NCBI GenBank assembly: GCA_019359445.1
Contig: JAHHHJ010000020.1
Location: forward strand, 37,736-101,735
Reading direction: 5' to 3'
Length of the DNA stretch: 64,000 nucleotides
Source of the DNA: Kastovskya adunca ATA6-11-RM4
GTDB lineage: Bacteria > Cyanobacteriota > Cyanobacteriia > Cyanobacteriales > Coleofasciculaceae
A program made the position numbers and the translations under genes. This document shows, in pieces, positions 53,507 to 63,088 of the stretch (positions within the stretch are counted from its first letter, which is position 1; every line of letters starts with the position of its first letter). The notes beneath the pieces were generated by a model, which worked only from the letters and a program-made list of their open reading frames with translations, was not told where the DNA came from and searched no databases.

Positions 53507-55504
53507 ATGACGCAATTTCACCTCAACGCGCCCTTCAAACCCACAGGCGACCAACCTAAAGCGATCGCCCAACTCACCGCCAGCCTGCAAGAGAGACATC
53601 GCTACCAAACCCTACTAGGGGCAACAGGGACAGGCAAAACCTACACCGTCGCCAGCGTCATCGAAAACCTTGGCAAACCCACCCTCGTCCTTGCCCATAA
53701 CAAAACCCTTGCCGCCCAGCTATGTAATGAGCTGCGGGAATTTTTTCCCGACAATGCCGTTGAGTATTTTGTCTCTTACTACGACTACTACCAACCAGAA
53801 GCTTATATTCCCGTTACCGATACCTATATAGAGAAAACCGCTGCCATCAATGATGAAATTGATATGCTGCGGCACTCAGCAACGCGATCGCTCTTTGAGC
53901 GCCGGGATGTCATCGTTGTTGCCTCCATTAGCTGCATTTACGGCTTGGGGATGCCCTCAGAATACCTAAAAGCCTCTATTCCGTTCCGTGTGGGCATGGA
54001 AATTGACCAGCGCCAACTGCTACGAGACTTAGCCTCGGTGCAGTATTCCCGCAATGACATCGATATGGGGCGCGGACGCTTCCGGGTGAAGGGCGATGTC
54101 TTAGAAATTGGCCCTGCCTACGAAGACCGCATTATCCGCGTCGAATTCTTTGGCGATGAAATTGATGCCATTCGCTACGTTGATCCCGTAACGGGTGAGA
54201 TTCTCCAAAGCTTACAGGGGTTGAACGTTTACCCGGCGCGTCACTTCGTGACCCCTGAAGACCGCCTAGAAGAAGCCTGCAATGCCATTGAGGCAGAACT
54301 CAAGGAACAATTAGAAGTATTAGAGAAGGCGGGGAAACTTTTAGAAGCCCAGCGTTTAGAACAGCGCTCCCGCTACGACCTGGAACTGCTGCGGGAAGTC
54401 GGCTACTGCAACGGTGTTGAGAACTATTCTCGTCACCTAGCAGGGCGCAAGGCGGGGGAACCTCCAGAGTGCTTGCTCGATTACTTTCCCGACGATTGGC
54501 TGCTGGTGGTGGATGAATCCCACGTTAGTGTCCCACAAATGCGGGGGATGTATAACGGCGACCAGGCAAGAAAGCGGGTGCTAATTGAGCATGGCTTTCG
54601 TCTTCCCAGTGCGGCGGATAACCGTCCCTTGAAGTCTGAGGAAGTGTGGGCGAATGTGAAACAGTGCATCTTTGTTTCTGCAACACCGGGAAATTGGGAG
54701 ATCGAACAGTCGGACGGGCGGGTAATTGAACAAGTGATTCGTCCAACGGGTGTGGTTGACCCAGAAATCTTTGTTCGCCCCTCTGAAGGTCAGGTGGATG
54801 ATCTTTTGGGCGAGATTAAAGACCGGATAGATAAGAAAGAACGAACCCTCGTTACAACTTTGACAAAGCGGATGGCGGAAGACCTGACTGAGTATCTGCA
54901 AGAACGAGGCATCCAGGTGCGCTATCTCCACTCGGAGATTAACTCGATTGAGCGGATTGAGATCTTGCAATCGTTGCGCGAGGGGGAATTTGATGTGTTG
55001 GTTGGGGTCAACCTGTTGCGGGAAGGCTTGGATTTGCCAGAAGTCTCGCTGGTGGCAATTTTAGATGCGGATAAGGAAGGATTTTTACGGGCGGAGCGAT
55101 CGCTTATTCAAACTATCGGTCGAGCTGCTCGTCACGTCCGAGGACAAGCGATCCTCTATGCTGATAACCTAACCAATAGCATGGCAAGAGCGATTGAGGA
55201 AACAGAGCGTCGTCGGGTAATCCAACTTGAATATAACGAGAAGCACGGCATTACCCCTCAACCGATTGTCAAAAAGTCAAGTAATGCTATTCTGGCGTTC
55301 TTAAATGTTTCGCGCCGCCTAAATGCTCAACAGATTGAAGAGGTCTACGAGCAAGCAGACGATTTGCCCTTAGAACAGATTCCGGCTTTAATTCAGCAGC
55401 TAGAAGCCCAGATGAAGGTAGCGGCGGCGTCACTAGAGTTTGAGGAGGCGGCAAAATATCGCGATCGCATTAAGCACCTGCGAGACAAGTTGCTAGGTCG
55501 ATAA
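53507..55504 (+). CDS. uvrB: UvrABC system protein B
   Basis: The damage-verification helicase of nucleotide excision repair, working with UvrA and UvrC. The 665-residue length is normal. Walker A is [10 protein letters not shown], followed by the beta-hairpin region ([14 protein letters not shown]) that probes the DNA strand, DESHVSVPQ, the second helicase domain ([17 protein letters not shown] and QTIGRAARH), and the C-terminal UVR motif ([20 protein letters not shown]), which binds UvrC. A hairpin follows the stop. Alone, as usual. Confidence 0.98.
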   Translation: MTQFHLNAPFKPTGDQPKAIAQLTASLQERHRYQTLLGATGTGKTYTVASVIENLGKPTLVLAHNKTLAAQLCNELREFFPDNAVEYFVSYYDYYQPEAYIPVTDTYIEKTAAINDEIDMLRHSATRSLFERRDVIVVASISCIYGLGMPSEYLKASIPFRVGMEIDQRQLLRDLASVQYSRNDIDMGRGRFRVKGDVLEIGPAYEDRIIRVEFFGDEIDAIRYVDPVTGEILQSLQGLNVYPARHFVTPEDRLEEACNAIEAELKEQLEVLEKAGKLLEAQRLEQRSRYDLELLREVGYCNGVENYSRHLAGRKAGEPPECLLDYFPDDWLLVVDESHVSVPQMRGMYNGDQARKRVLIEHGFRLPSAADNRPLKSEEVWANVKQCIFVSATPGNWEIEQSDGRVIEQVIRPTGVVDPEIFVRPSEGQVDDLLGEIKDRIDKKERTLVTTLTKRMAEDLTEYLQERGIQVRYLHSEINSIERIEILQSLREGEFDVLVGVNLLREGLDLPEVSLVAILDADKEGFLRAERSLIQTIGRAARHVRGQAILYADNLTNSMARAIEETERRRVIQLEYNEKHGITPQPIVKKSSNAILAFLNVSRRLNAQQIEEVYEQADDLPLEQIPALIQQLEAQMKVAAASLEFEEAAKYRDRIKHLRDKLLGR

Positions 55505-55524
55505 ATCTTTCCGTCTCAAGATAA

Positions 55525-55566
55525 AGTGGCACTTAATTATTTGATGATTAAGTGCCGCTACTTTTA
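55525..55566 (+). terminator. Hairpin after uvrB
   Basis: GGCACTTAAT (55528-55537) and ATTAAGTGCC (55547-55556) pair across nine bases, followed by GCTACTTTTATT. Probable terminator. Confidence 0.7.
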
Positions 55567-55763
55567 TTACCTCGTTTGGCAACTCAATCAACTGAGAAAG
55601 GTGAGTGCGGTTCCACTCTTAACACGGGGAGCGCCAAGGGTAAAGAAAGGGAAATTTAGCGATTGCTAAAAGTATAAAAAGTACATTTCTCTGAATAAAT
55701 GGGCTTAGATGCGAAGCAAAGCTATAGTGCGATCGCCCATCGGCTTGTTAGCCTGCACCACCA

Positions 55764-56108
55764 CTACGATGCAACTGCAAAATCTGTGTACTGTCTCATC
55801 TTTGGCTCGTGGAATGCCAACACAATATCTTCCTTGGGAACACCCGCACGAACTAGGTCAGTTGCAATACCATCTTCAGTCCAATCTTCCTCGATCCAGA
55901 ATTTGCCATCACGAATGCGAACGTAGACAGTCATGCCAGTAATGCGTTCTCCGTTCTGCCAACCAAGATTTATCCAAATATAGTGATTATTTGGCTCATC
56001 TGCGACCAGAAATGTTTCAATGTCTCGATCAGAACGGCGATTGCAGGCTTCTATATATTCCTTTAAGATGCGCTTGATTAACTTGGGGTACTCAATTAAT
56101 TTATCCAT
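55764..56108 (-). CDS. xisI: XisI family protein
   Basis: A 114-residue XisI protein, full length. It starts MDKLIEYPKLIKRILKEYIE, has YIWINLGWQNGERITGMTVYV and a C-terminal FWIEEDWTEDGIATDLVRAGV, then VPKEDIVLAFHEP. XisH and XisI were named for control of the fdxN-element excision in heterocyst-forming Anabaena, but most copies lie outside such elements and their role is not settled. Its ATG overlaps the end of the xisH remnant by 13 bases, the usual xisH-xisI arrangement. Confidence 0.93.
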   Translation of the reverse strand: MDKLIEYPKLIKRILKEYIEACNRRSDRDIETFLVADEPNNHYIWINLGWQNGERITGMTVYVRIRDGKFWIEEDWTEDGIATDLVRAGVPKEDIVLAFHEPKMRQYTDFAVAS

Positions 56109-56302
56109 TGCGTAATCTCCTCTGCTTCTATGTCTACAACAATGAGTGGAAGCTGATGCCGAGAGAGAATCAGTTGAATCACATCCTGATTGAAGAAGCT
56201 TTTATAAACGACTGCACTGATAGCAACATAAAGTTTACGGTCTGGTGTTGTTGCCTCTAGAAGATAACGATAGATGTCATACTGACCGAGAGCCTCTTTC
56301 AA
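56096..56302 (-). pseudogene. xisH: XisH, 5'-truncated
   Basis: Only the C-terminal half of XisH remains: LKEALGQYDIYRYLLEATTP, LYVAISAVVYKSFFN, LPLIVVDIEAEEITQWIN. Full XisH proteins are about 135-140 residues and begin with a PD-(D/E)XK-nuclease-like half containing the K-x-F and E-I-K-S blocks; none of that is found in the bases before 56302. An in-frame TAA lies two codons before the first matching residue. A TTG at 56302 could in theory start a 68-residue stump. Confidence 0.85.
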
Positions 56303-56469
56303 ATCTTATATTTTTGATGGTAATCCTACTTTTAGGGTGCGTTGCAACACACTTTGTTAAACGGCTCCTCTACCAAGCAACGCCTAAAAATCTCTGCCCT
56401 ATGCCAATTTTTGGCACAAAACTGGGCATACTAAGATTGAAAGTTTTTTAAACCACAGTGGGAAAAACA

Positions 56470-57432
56470 ATGTCTTCGGTTGATTTGACCGTAGCAATCC
56501 CGACCTACAACGGAGCAAAACGCCTCCCAGAGGTGCTTGAGCAACTGCGATCGCAAACTGATATCGACTCCATTAGCTGGGAAATTATCGTTGTAGACAA
56601 CAACAGCACCGACAACACCGCCGCTGTCGTGCAAGCCCACCAAGCCAACTGGTCGAAACCTTATCCCTTAAAGTACTGCTTTGAACCCAAACAAGGAGCC
56701 GCCTTTGCTCGCCACCGCGCCTTCACAGAAGCAAGGGGAGAGTTAATTGGCTTCTTAGATGATGACAATATTCCCGCCACAGATTGGATAGCCGCCGCCT
56801 GCGCTTTTGCTCAAAAATACCCAAAGGCTGGAGCTTACGGGAGCCAAATTCACGGTGCTTACGAAGTTACACCCCCCGAAAATTTTTACCGCCTCGCCCC
56901 CTTCCTCGCCATAACTGAACGCGGTTCTGAACCCCTCTACTATGAACCTAGTAAGAAACTCTTACCCCCCTCCGCCGGATTGGTGGTGCGAAAACAAGCT
57001 TGGTTAGAGAGCGTTCCTGCACAACTCGTTTTAACCGGACGCACCAGTAAGAGTATGGTGACGAGTGAAGATTTGGAGATGCTGTCTTACATTCAAGTTA
57101 AAGGTTGGGAAATTTGGTACAACCCAGCGATGCAACTTGACCACAAAATTCCCCATTGGCGCTTAGAGAGAGATTACTTGATCCCCTTCTTTCGAGGGAT
57201 TGGACTCAGCCGCTATGTGACTCGGATGGTAAGCGTTAAGCCTTGGTTGAAACCGATGGTTTTTATGGCTTACACAGTCAATGACCTGCGGAAAATTACT
57301 CTGCACTTACTGAAATACAACGTTCGGGTCAAAACTGACTTAATTGCCGCTTGCGAAATGCAGCTATTTTTAAGTAGTTTAATCAGCCCGTTTTATCTGT
57401 GGAAGAATGGCTACTTGAGTAGAAATAAATAG
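56470..57432 (+). CDS. hpsE: GT2 glycosyltransferase, HpsE-like (paralogue 1)
   Basis: A family 2 glycosyltransferase, 320 residues from the ATG at 56470; a GTG at 56458 would add four residues. The GT-A fold is clear: VAIPTYNGAKRLPEVLEQL, EIIVVDNNSTDNT, then the metal motif LIGFLDDDNIPATDWI (D-D-D). WEIWYNPAMQLDHKIPHWRL is the typical late block of HpsE, the hormogonium-polysaccharide glycosyltransferase of motile filamentous cyanobacteria. Nothing downstream shows a membrane span except a weak one near the end. A close paralogue follows 53 bases later. It opens the polysaccharide locus. Confidence 0.85.
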   Translation: MSSVDLTVAIPTYNGAKRLPEVLEQLRSQTDIDSISWEIIVVDNNSTDNTAAVVQAHQANWSKPYPLKYCFEPKQGAAFARHRAFTEARGELIGFLDDDNIPATDWIAAACAFAQKYPKAGAYGSQIHGAYEVTPPENFYRLAPFLAITERGSEPLYYEPSKKLLPPSAGLVVRKQAWLESVPAQLVLTGRTSKSMVTSEDLEMLSYIQVKGWEIWYNPAMQLDHKIPHWRLERDYLIPFFRGIGLSRYVTRMVSVKPWLKPMVFMAYTVNDLRKITLHLLKYNVRVKTDLIAACEMQLFLSSLISPFYLWKNGYLSRNK

Positions 57433-57485
57433 AAAATTTCTTAGCCAAGACCGGATAACTACAAACCAACAACTAACAACTCTCT

Positions 57486-58442
57486 ATGCCAGTTGACTTC
57501 ACAGTTGCTATTCCGACCTATAACGGAGAACAGCGCTTACCAGCCATTTTAGAGCGACTGCGATCGCAAACTGGTATCGACTGCCTCAACTGGGAAATAA
57601 TCATCATTGACAACAACAGCAAAGACGCCACAGCGAAAGTAATTCAAGAGTATCAAGCCAACTGGCATCATCCCTATCCCTTGCGGTATGGCTTTGAAGC
57701 TCAACAAGGTGCAGCCTTTGCGCGACTGCGAGCAGTTCGAGAAGCTCAAGGAGCATTAATTGGGTTTCTGGATGATGATAATTTGCCTAACTCAGATTGG
57801 ATTGCGGCGGCTTATTCTTTTGCTCAAGAACATCCCAAAGCGGGGGCTTTTGGCGGTCAAATCCATGGAAATCTTGAAGGTAAACCGCCAGAAAACTTTG
57901 AAAGAATTCAAGCTTTTCTAGCGATTAGAGAACACGGTTCTACACCTCATAAATTTGAACCAGAAAATATCCGGCTTCCCCCCGGTGCGGCTTTGGTAGT
58001 TCGCAAACAAGCCTGGTGTGATAGCGTTCCGGAACGCCCTCGTCTCAGCGGAAAACTCCCCGGAATTATGGTGCAAGGGGATGATTATGAGCCGTTGTTG
58101 TATCTCCATAAAGCGGGTTGGGAAATCTGGTACAACCCTGCCATGCACACTGATCACCAAATTCCTCACTGGCGTCTAGAACGAGATTATTTGCTCTCAA
58201 TTTCTCGCGGTTGTGGTTTAGCGACTTGTCAACTACGGGTGATCAATGCTAAACCTTGGCAAGTGCCAATTGTGATCACGAGAACCTTTCTCGGCAACCT
58301 CCGGCGAGTCATTAACTACCGGATTAAGTACCGACAGCAACTGAAAACTGATGTAGTTACTGCCTGCGAGATGGAGTTTCATTTTGGCAGTATGTTAAGT
58401 CCTTTGGTTTATTTAAGAAGAAGCTTTCAACGCCATAAATAG
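57486..58442 (+). CDS. hpsE: GT2 glycosyltransferase, HpsE-like (paralogue 2)
   Basis: A 318-residue paralogue of the gene before it. It starts VDFTVAIPTYNGEQRLPAIL, keeps WEIIIIDNNSKDATAK, LIGFLDDDNLPNSDWI and GWEIWYNPAMHTDHQIPHWR, and differs mainly in the middle and at the end. Tandem duplication with divergence suggests two successive sugar additions or different acceptors. No ribosome binding site of note; probably cotranscribed with the previous gene. It is followed by a DegT aminotransferase gene after 124 bases. Confidence 0.85.
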   Translation: MPVDFTVAIPTYNGEQRLPAILERLRSQTGIDCLNWEIIIIDNNSKDATAKVIQEYQANWHHPYPLRYGFEAQQGAAFARLRAVREAQGALIGFLDDDNLPNSDWIAAAYSFAQEHPKAGAFGGQIHGNLEGKPPENFERIQAFLAIREHGSTPHKFEPENIRLPPGAALVVRKQAWCDSVPERPRLSGKLPGIMVQGDDYEPLLYLHKAGWEIWYNPAMHTDHQIPHWRLERDYLLSISRGCGLATCQLRVINAKPWQVPIVITRTFLGNLRRVINYRIKYRQQLKTDVVTACEMEFHFGSMLSPLVYLRRSFQRHK

Positions 58443-58566
58443 AAAGAGATAGAAAGCTTTACAAACTCTTGACAGTTTTGGGGTGTTCAGAGTCGGTTAC
58501 ATTCGTCATAAATAGAGAAGCAGTTACTTTAGTGCCTGCTGCTACCAATTAATCTTTCGACCCTAT

Positions 58567-59736
58567 ATGACTAACGCTGCTGCTGTAAAAGTCCCATTTG
58601 TTGACCTCTCGCTGCAACACCAGCCAATTGCTGCCGAGATCGAACAGGCAATTCAGACAACAATCCAGCGAGGGGACTTTGTTCTCGGAAAAGCTTTGAG
58701 CGATTTTGAAGCGGCGTTTGCTCAGGCAAGTGGCGTTCAGTACGGTATCGGTGTAGCGTCAGGAACAGATGCGATCGCCTTGGGTTTACAAGCCTGCGGT
58801 ATCGGTGCTGGGGATGAGGTGATTTTACCTGCAAACACCTTTGTGGCTACCTTGATTGGCGTCCTCAGAGCGGGTGCAACACCGATATTAGTAGATTGTG
58901 AGCCAGAAACAGCGTTAATTGACCTAAAAGCGGCACATAAGGCGGTAAATGCTAAAACCAAGGCAATCTTACCCGTGCATCTCTACGGGCAGATGGTATC
59001 GCCCCATCAGTTAAAAGAGTTTGCGGCTAATCACAAGTTAATCATTTTTGAAGACGCAGCACAGGCACACTTAGCCGAGCGAGAAGGGTATCGGGCGGGT
59101 TCCATTGGTACAGCAGCGGCATTTAGTTTTTACCCCAGTAAAAATTTGGGGGCTTACGGGGATGGGGGGATGATTATCACCAGCGATCCGGAAGTGGCAA
59201 AAAAAGCACGCTCGATCCGTAATTATGGCGCACCTCGCAAGTACTTCCACTCCGATTTGGGCACCAATAGCCGTTTAGATACTCTGCAAGCGGCTATTCT
59301 CAATGTCAAGCTGCCTCACTTAACATCTTGGAATCAGCAACGACTGAGTGCCGCTCAAGAGTACGATCGCTTATTGGAACCCATGCGATCGCTAGGCATT
59401 TTCCCTCTCCAAAATCAAAGCAGCAGCGGTCACATTTACCATTTGTACATCCTTCGCATTACCGCCAACTGTCCGTTGAGCCGAGACACTCTCCAGGCTA
59501 AACTTGCCGATTTTGGCATTCAGACGGGCATCCACTATCCCCTTCCCTGCCATCTCCAGCCAGCTTACCAACCCTTAGGCTACAAGGAGGGTGACTTTCC
59601 CGTCGCTGAAGCCCTGACCACCGAAATTTTGTCTCTGCCGATGTACCCAGGCTTGAGCCATACTCAAGTTCATGATGTCGTCGAGGCACTACAAGCATTT
59701 GTGAACACTGATTCTGTTGCCGCGATCGCGGGCTAA
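58567..59736 (+). CDS. DegT/DnrJ/EryC1/StrS aminotransferase
   Basis: A PLP-dependent sugar aminotransferase, 389 residues. It has VPFVDLSLQHQPIAAEIEQA at the start, GVASGTDAIALGLQACGI, PVHLYGQMV, FEDAAQAHLAE (Asp for PLP), and the Schiff-base Lys in SFYPSKNLGAYGDGGMI. RNYGAPRKYFHSDLGTNSRLD and IHYPLPCHLQPAY are typical late blocks. It should make an amino-deoxy-sugar nucleotide for the polysaccharide whose glycosyltransferases and exporters flank it. The cyanoexosortase gene starts 6 bases after its stop. Confidence 0.95.
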   Translation: MTNAAAVKVPFVDLSLQHQPIAAEIEQAIQTTIQRGDFVLGKALSDFEAAFAQASGVQYGIGVASGTDAIALGLQACGIGAGDEVILPANTFVATLIGVLRAGATPILVDCEPETALIDLKAAHKAVNAKTKAILPVHLYGQMVSPHQLKEFAANHKLIIFEDAAQAHLAEREGYRAGSIGTAAAFSFYPSKNLGAYGDGGMIITSDPEVAKKARSIRNYGAPRKYFHSDLGTNSRLDTLQAAILNVKLPHLTSWNQQRLSAAQEYDRLLEPMRSLGIFPLQNQSSSGHIYHLYILRITANCPLSRDTLQAKLADFGIQTGIHYPLPCHLQPAYQPLGYKEGDFPVAEALTTEILSLPMYPGLSHTQVHDVVEALQAFVNTDSVAAIAG

Positions 59737-59742
59737 ACTGTC

Positions 59743-60615
59743 ATGCAATATCGAAGCAAAATTCCCATTTCCCTCGAACGCTATCTCCTGAGTGCGCTGA
59801 TTCTCGCCTCATTGAGCCTGCTTTACGCCCCACTACTGATTCATTGGCTAGATGGCTGGCTCAATAAAAGCATCAGCATTGAGCATGAATATTTCAGCCA
59901 CGGCTTAATCGGTTTGCCCTTTGCTACCTACATTAGTTGGACGAACCGCCAAAAGTGGCGTCAGCTACCCGATAATAGCCATCCATTGGGAGCGGCTTTA
60001 CTAGCTGTCGGGGCAGTATTTTACTTAACGGGCACTTCTGAGTTAGTAAATTTATCCTTTCCAGCCGTGTTGGCTGGACTTTGCCTGTGGTTGAAAGGGC
60101 TTTCAGGCTTCAGATTGCAAAGCTTCCCGCTGCTACTTGTGTTTCTCGCCACCCCCACCGCCGTACCTTACCTGATAGCGCCTTACACTTTACCGCTTCA
60201 GAAATTTATTGCCGGAACGGCTGGCTTCATCCTCGTGCAATTTGGCATTGATGTCACCGTTGAGGAGATTTACTTACTAGTCGGCGGACGATTGGTGGAA
60301 GTTGCCCCCTATTGTGCGGGGTTAAAGATGTTATTTACCAGTCTTTATGTAGCAATGATGTTGCTTTACTGGACTGGGGCATGGGTTTCCCGACAGACCA
60401 CAATTTGGTTTTTATCCGGAACAGTAATCATTAGTGTCAGTGCTAACATCGTCCGCAATACTCTGCTGACCTTCTTTCACGGCACGGGCAATGACGGTGC
60501 CTTTGTGTGGTTGCACGAAGGATGGGGAGGTGATGTTTATTCTGCCTGTATGCTGGGTTCGCTGGTTCTCCTCCTCAATGGCATTGAACACTTTTTTCCG
60601 CCTTCTGACGCATGA
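59743..60615 (+). CDS. Cyanoexosortase B
   Basis: A 290-residue polytopic membrane transpeptidase of the exosortase family, the subtype of cyanobacterial EPS loci. About eight membrane helices. The triad reads Cys191 (APYCAGLKMLF), Arg238 (ISVSANIVRNTLL) and His258 (FVWLHEGWGGDV). EHEYFSHGLIGLP near the start is an exosortase signature. It should cleave or attach proteins with PEP-CTERM signals. It is distinct from the longer exosortase at 12834, which carries an EpsI-like domain. The ATG of the next gene overlaps its TGA (ATGA), so the two are translationally coupled. Confidence 0.92.
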   Translation: MQYRSKIPISLERYLLSALILASLSLLYAPLLIHWLDGWLNKSISIEHEYFSHGLIGLPFATYISWTNRQKWRQLPDNSHPLGAALLAVGAVFYLTGTSELVNLSFPAVLAGLCLWLKGLSGFRLQSFPLLLVFLATPTAVPYLIAPYTLPLQKFIAGTAGFILVQFGIDVTVEEIYLLVGGRLVEVAPYCAGLKMLFTSLYVAMMLLYWTGAWVSRQTTIWFLSGTVIISVSANIVRNTLLTFFHGTGNDGAFVWLHEGWGGDVYSACMLGSLVLLLNGIEHFFPPSDA

Positions 60616-61331
60616 AAATCTTCAGTATGAGTATGCCTAAATCTATCGGGCGATTTCCTGCTTCCCGGCTCATCCTGGTGGTTTTTTTGGGAATGCTAGT
60701 GATCATTGGTGCCGTTCCCAGTTACTTGCAGGGCAACTGGTCTTGGGCGCAGCCCCCAGAGGTGAAAAATCTTTCAGAAATTCGCTCAATCCGCAGTGTC
60801 GGGTTAGATGTGCCGGGAATTGAAACCTTAGAGCAACAGGAAATACAGGTTGGCGGTCATAAATGGTCGGCGCAGGAGATCGCACCAAAAAACTCTAAGC
60901 CCGTCTTGTTGCTGCTGCTTCCCCAACGTGACCATAAAGCCCAGCCGGAAGTGGAGTGGTTAGACATTAACGGGTTTGAGCAATGGAAAACAGACTCTTA
61001 TCGTCAGCTACGCTTTCAAGTGCCGCCAGGGAAGGGAGCCAACTCTGCCTCGGTGAACGCCCGTTTCTTTCGGGCATGGAATCAGCGACAAACCTTTGCC
61101 GTGGTGCAGTGGTATGCCACGCCACATGGCGGCACAGCAGTTCCCAGTCGCTGGTTCTGGGCAGACCAACTGGCACAGTTGCGTCGTCGCCGCGTTCCTT
61201 GGGTTGCTGTCTCCCTGAAAATTCCCATGGAACCTTTAGGCGACTTAGAGGCGTCTCAACCCTTGGCACAATCTTTAGGAGAATCTGTCCAGACAGCCTT
61301 GATGTCTGGCCCTCTCGCGCGTCCCCGTTAA
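60612..61331 (+). CDS. Cyanoexosortase B system-associated protein
   Basis: A 239-residue protein with one N-terminal membrane anchor (ASRLILVVFLGMLVIIGAV) and an extracytoplasmic domain. It is of the EpsI-like kind that pairs with exosortases: VGGHKWSAQEI, WLDINGFEQWKTDS, and FAVVQWYATPHGGTAVPSRW with LRRRRVPWVAVSLKIPM. The coupling to cyanoexosortase B by a 4-base ATGA overlap, and its size, match the companion family. In the other exosortase (12834) a similar domain is fused to the enzyme. Its precise job is unknown. Confidence 0.88.
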   Translation: MKIFSMSMPKSIGRFPASRLILVVFLGMLVIIGAVPSYLQGNWSWAQPPEVKNLSEIRSIRSVGLDVPGIETLEQQEIQVGGHKWSAQEIAPKNSKPVLLLLLPQRDHKAQPEVEWLDINGFEQWKTDSYRQLRFQVPPGKGANSASVNARFFRAWNQRQTFAVVQWYATPHGGTAVPSRWFWADQLAQLRRRRVPWVAVSLKIPMEPLGDLEASQPLAQSLGESVQTALMSGPLARPR

Positions 61332-61691
61332 GCTAAGCTTGCCTTTGAGGTTTAGGCAATGAGTTAGCCTGTCGGTCGCCAAGGGTAGCGACTAGGAAAC
61401 TAGTTATAGCCTTTTGCTATCAACACGCTACACAGGAGTCTCATCGCTAGTGACTAATTACTTTAATGATTAGCTATTGGCAAAAACGTGACTAAAAAGT
61501 ATGAAGGATGAAAAGCGAAAGCCCAATCCTCTCTCTCCCGTTTTTTAAATGGGGGAGAGCAGAAAAATCTCTGATGGAGTCAGCCGTTTAGACGTCAAAC
61601 CATCACTAGCGTCCTGAGTTCAAGCCCCTGAATTTGTTTATGGGGTTGAAACTTCATACTTCACACTTCAGCCTTCAGTTGACTAACTTCT
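61332..61691. other. 360-base gap with heptamer repeats
   Basis: No gene. It holds two heptamers (GTATGAA, GGATGAA at 61499-61512) and four in the opposite orientation (TTCATAC, TTCACAC, TTCAGCC, TTCAGTT at 61653-61680), which could pair to form a hairpin just before the exporter gene. A frame from 61634 runs through them but is not protein-like. Confidence 0.6.
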
Positions 61692-62939
61692 ATGTCTCAA
61701 ACGTTGCACTATCGCTGGCACCGCCTTACAGCCTTTTCCCTGGCTGGACTTTACTCAACCGCCTCCACGCTGTCAAGTGCAGCTTTAGTATGGATGCTGA
61801 ATTCAGGGGTTTTGACAGAAAAGGTTGTGGCTCAACTCCCGGCGTTGCCTGCCCCCCCAGCGAATTTGGATAACTTTAACCAAGCTCCAGTTTTTGGGCC
61901 AGGGGAAACCTTTGACCCTCTTAGTGCCCCGCCTCCTTTGGGCTACCCCGATAATGCCGTGGTTAGTCCTCCAGCTCAGTTTAGCCGCTATCGTTTGGGG
62001 CCGGGAGATGCCATTTCGGTGACAGTTCCCCGCTTTCCTGACCTCAATTTTCAAGCGGCTCTGAATGTGGAAGGAAATGTTGTTGCCCCACTATTGGGCA
62101 CTGTGTCGTTGCAGGGACTGACCTTAGAGGAAATACAAGAACGCCTGCGCTTTGGCTTCAACCGCTTTGTCATCGACCCAGAGGTCTTTGTTGGGCTGGC
62201 GGGACAACGAGCGGCTCAGGTGACGGTGACGGGGGAAGTATTTAAACCAGGGTATTATGCCCTGGCTCCTGGCTCTCAACTGACGGCTGCCCTGCTGACG
62301 GCTGGGGGAAGTACGACGATGGCTGACTTGCGGTCAATTTTGGTGCGGCGATCGCTGGTTGATGGTTCTACAATTGAGCAGCGAGTGGATTTATTTACCC
62401 CCTTGCTGAATGGGGGAAGCTTGCCAGAATTGCGCCTGCAAGATGGCGATGCTGTTGTTATCCCCAAAATTGATGCCGCCACGGTGCAAACCTACGACCG
62501 CACCTTAGTTTCTCGCTCTAGCGTGGCGCAACAACAAATTACTATCAGAGTTTTGAGCTACGCCAATGAAAATATTGGCACAGTGGTTTTGCCAAATGGC
62601 AGTACGTTTCTTGACGTGTTGACAGCGATTGGCCCTAATCCGCGTAATGCCAATTTGAAGGATATTGCCTTAATTCGCTTCGATGCGGAACAAGGTAAGG
62701 CAATCACTCAGAAACTTGATGGTAGAAGGGTACTGATGGGAGATGTGTCTCAAAATGTTCCCCTCCAGAACAATGATGTTGTTGTGGTTGGTCGCAGCTT
62801 AGTTTCCCGAATTACCTATGCCTTAAGTGTATTTACTCAACCGTTCCGGGACATTTTAGGCTTTTTGCTCTTTTTCCGAGAACTGGAAGAGGGCGCAACT
62901 AATATATTTAGTCCATCGATAGACGACATTGACGATTAA
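61692..62939 (+). CDS. Polysaccharide export protein, Wza-like (SLBB)
   Basis: An outer-membrane polysaccharide secretin-like auxiliary, 415 residues. A hydrophobic N-terminal segment (LAGLYSTASTLSSAALVWML) serves as signal peptide. The polysaccharide-export domain begins YRLGPGDAISVTVPRFPDLN and includes LNVEGNVVAPLLGTVSLQGL. Two SLBB domains follow (QVTVTGEVFKPGYYALAPGS and ITIRVLSYANENIGTVVLPN), with NDVVVVGRSL. The end is hydrophobic and acidic. With the Wzc-like gene after it this forms the export part of the EPS locus. ATG at 61692. Confidence 0.93.
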   Translation: MSQTLHYRWHRLTAFSLAGLYSTASTLSSAALVWMLNSGVLTEKVVAQLPALPAPPANLDNFNQAPVFGPGETFDPLSAPPPLGYPDNAVVSPPAQFSRYRLGPGDAISVTVPRFPDLNFQAALNVEGNVVAPLLGTVSLQGLTLEEIQERLRFGFNRFVIDPEVFVGLAGQRAAQVTVTGEVFKPGYYALAPGSQLTAALLTAGGSTTMADLRSILVRRSLVDGSTIEQRVDLFTPLLNGGSLPELRLQDGDAVVIPKIDAATVQTYDRTLVSRSSVAQQQITIRVLSYANENIGTVVLPNGSTFLDVLTAIGPNPRNANLKDIALIRFDAEQGKAITQKLDGRRVLMGDVSQNVPLQNNDVVVVGRSLVSRITYALSVFTQPFRDILGFLLFFRELEEGATNIFSPSIDDIDD

Positions 62940-63088
62940 ACATCATCATTGCCCCTACTGTACTGAGGAAATAGAGGGATTAGATGTTAAGTTACAAGCG
63001 CGCGATCGCGCCACTTAAAATCTTAAACGCCATAATAAAAACTGAAACTCTTCATTGAGCAAGGGTGACTTACACCATTTGAGCTTCC

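Noticed and set aside
61634..61873. A 79-codon plus frame before the Wza-like gene
   Set aside because: It starts in heptamer repeats and overlaps the exporter's signal peptide in another frame.
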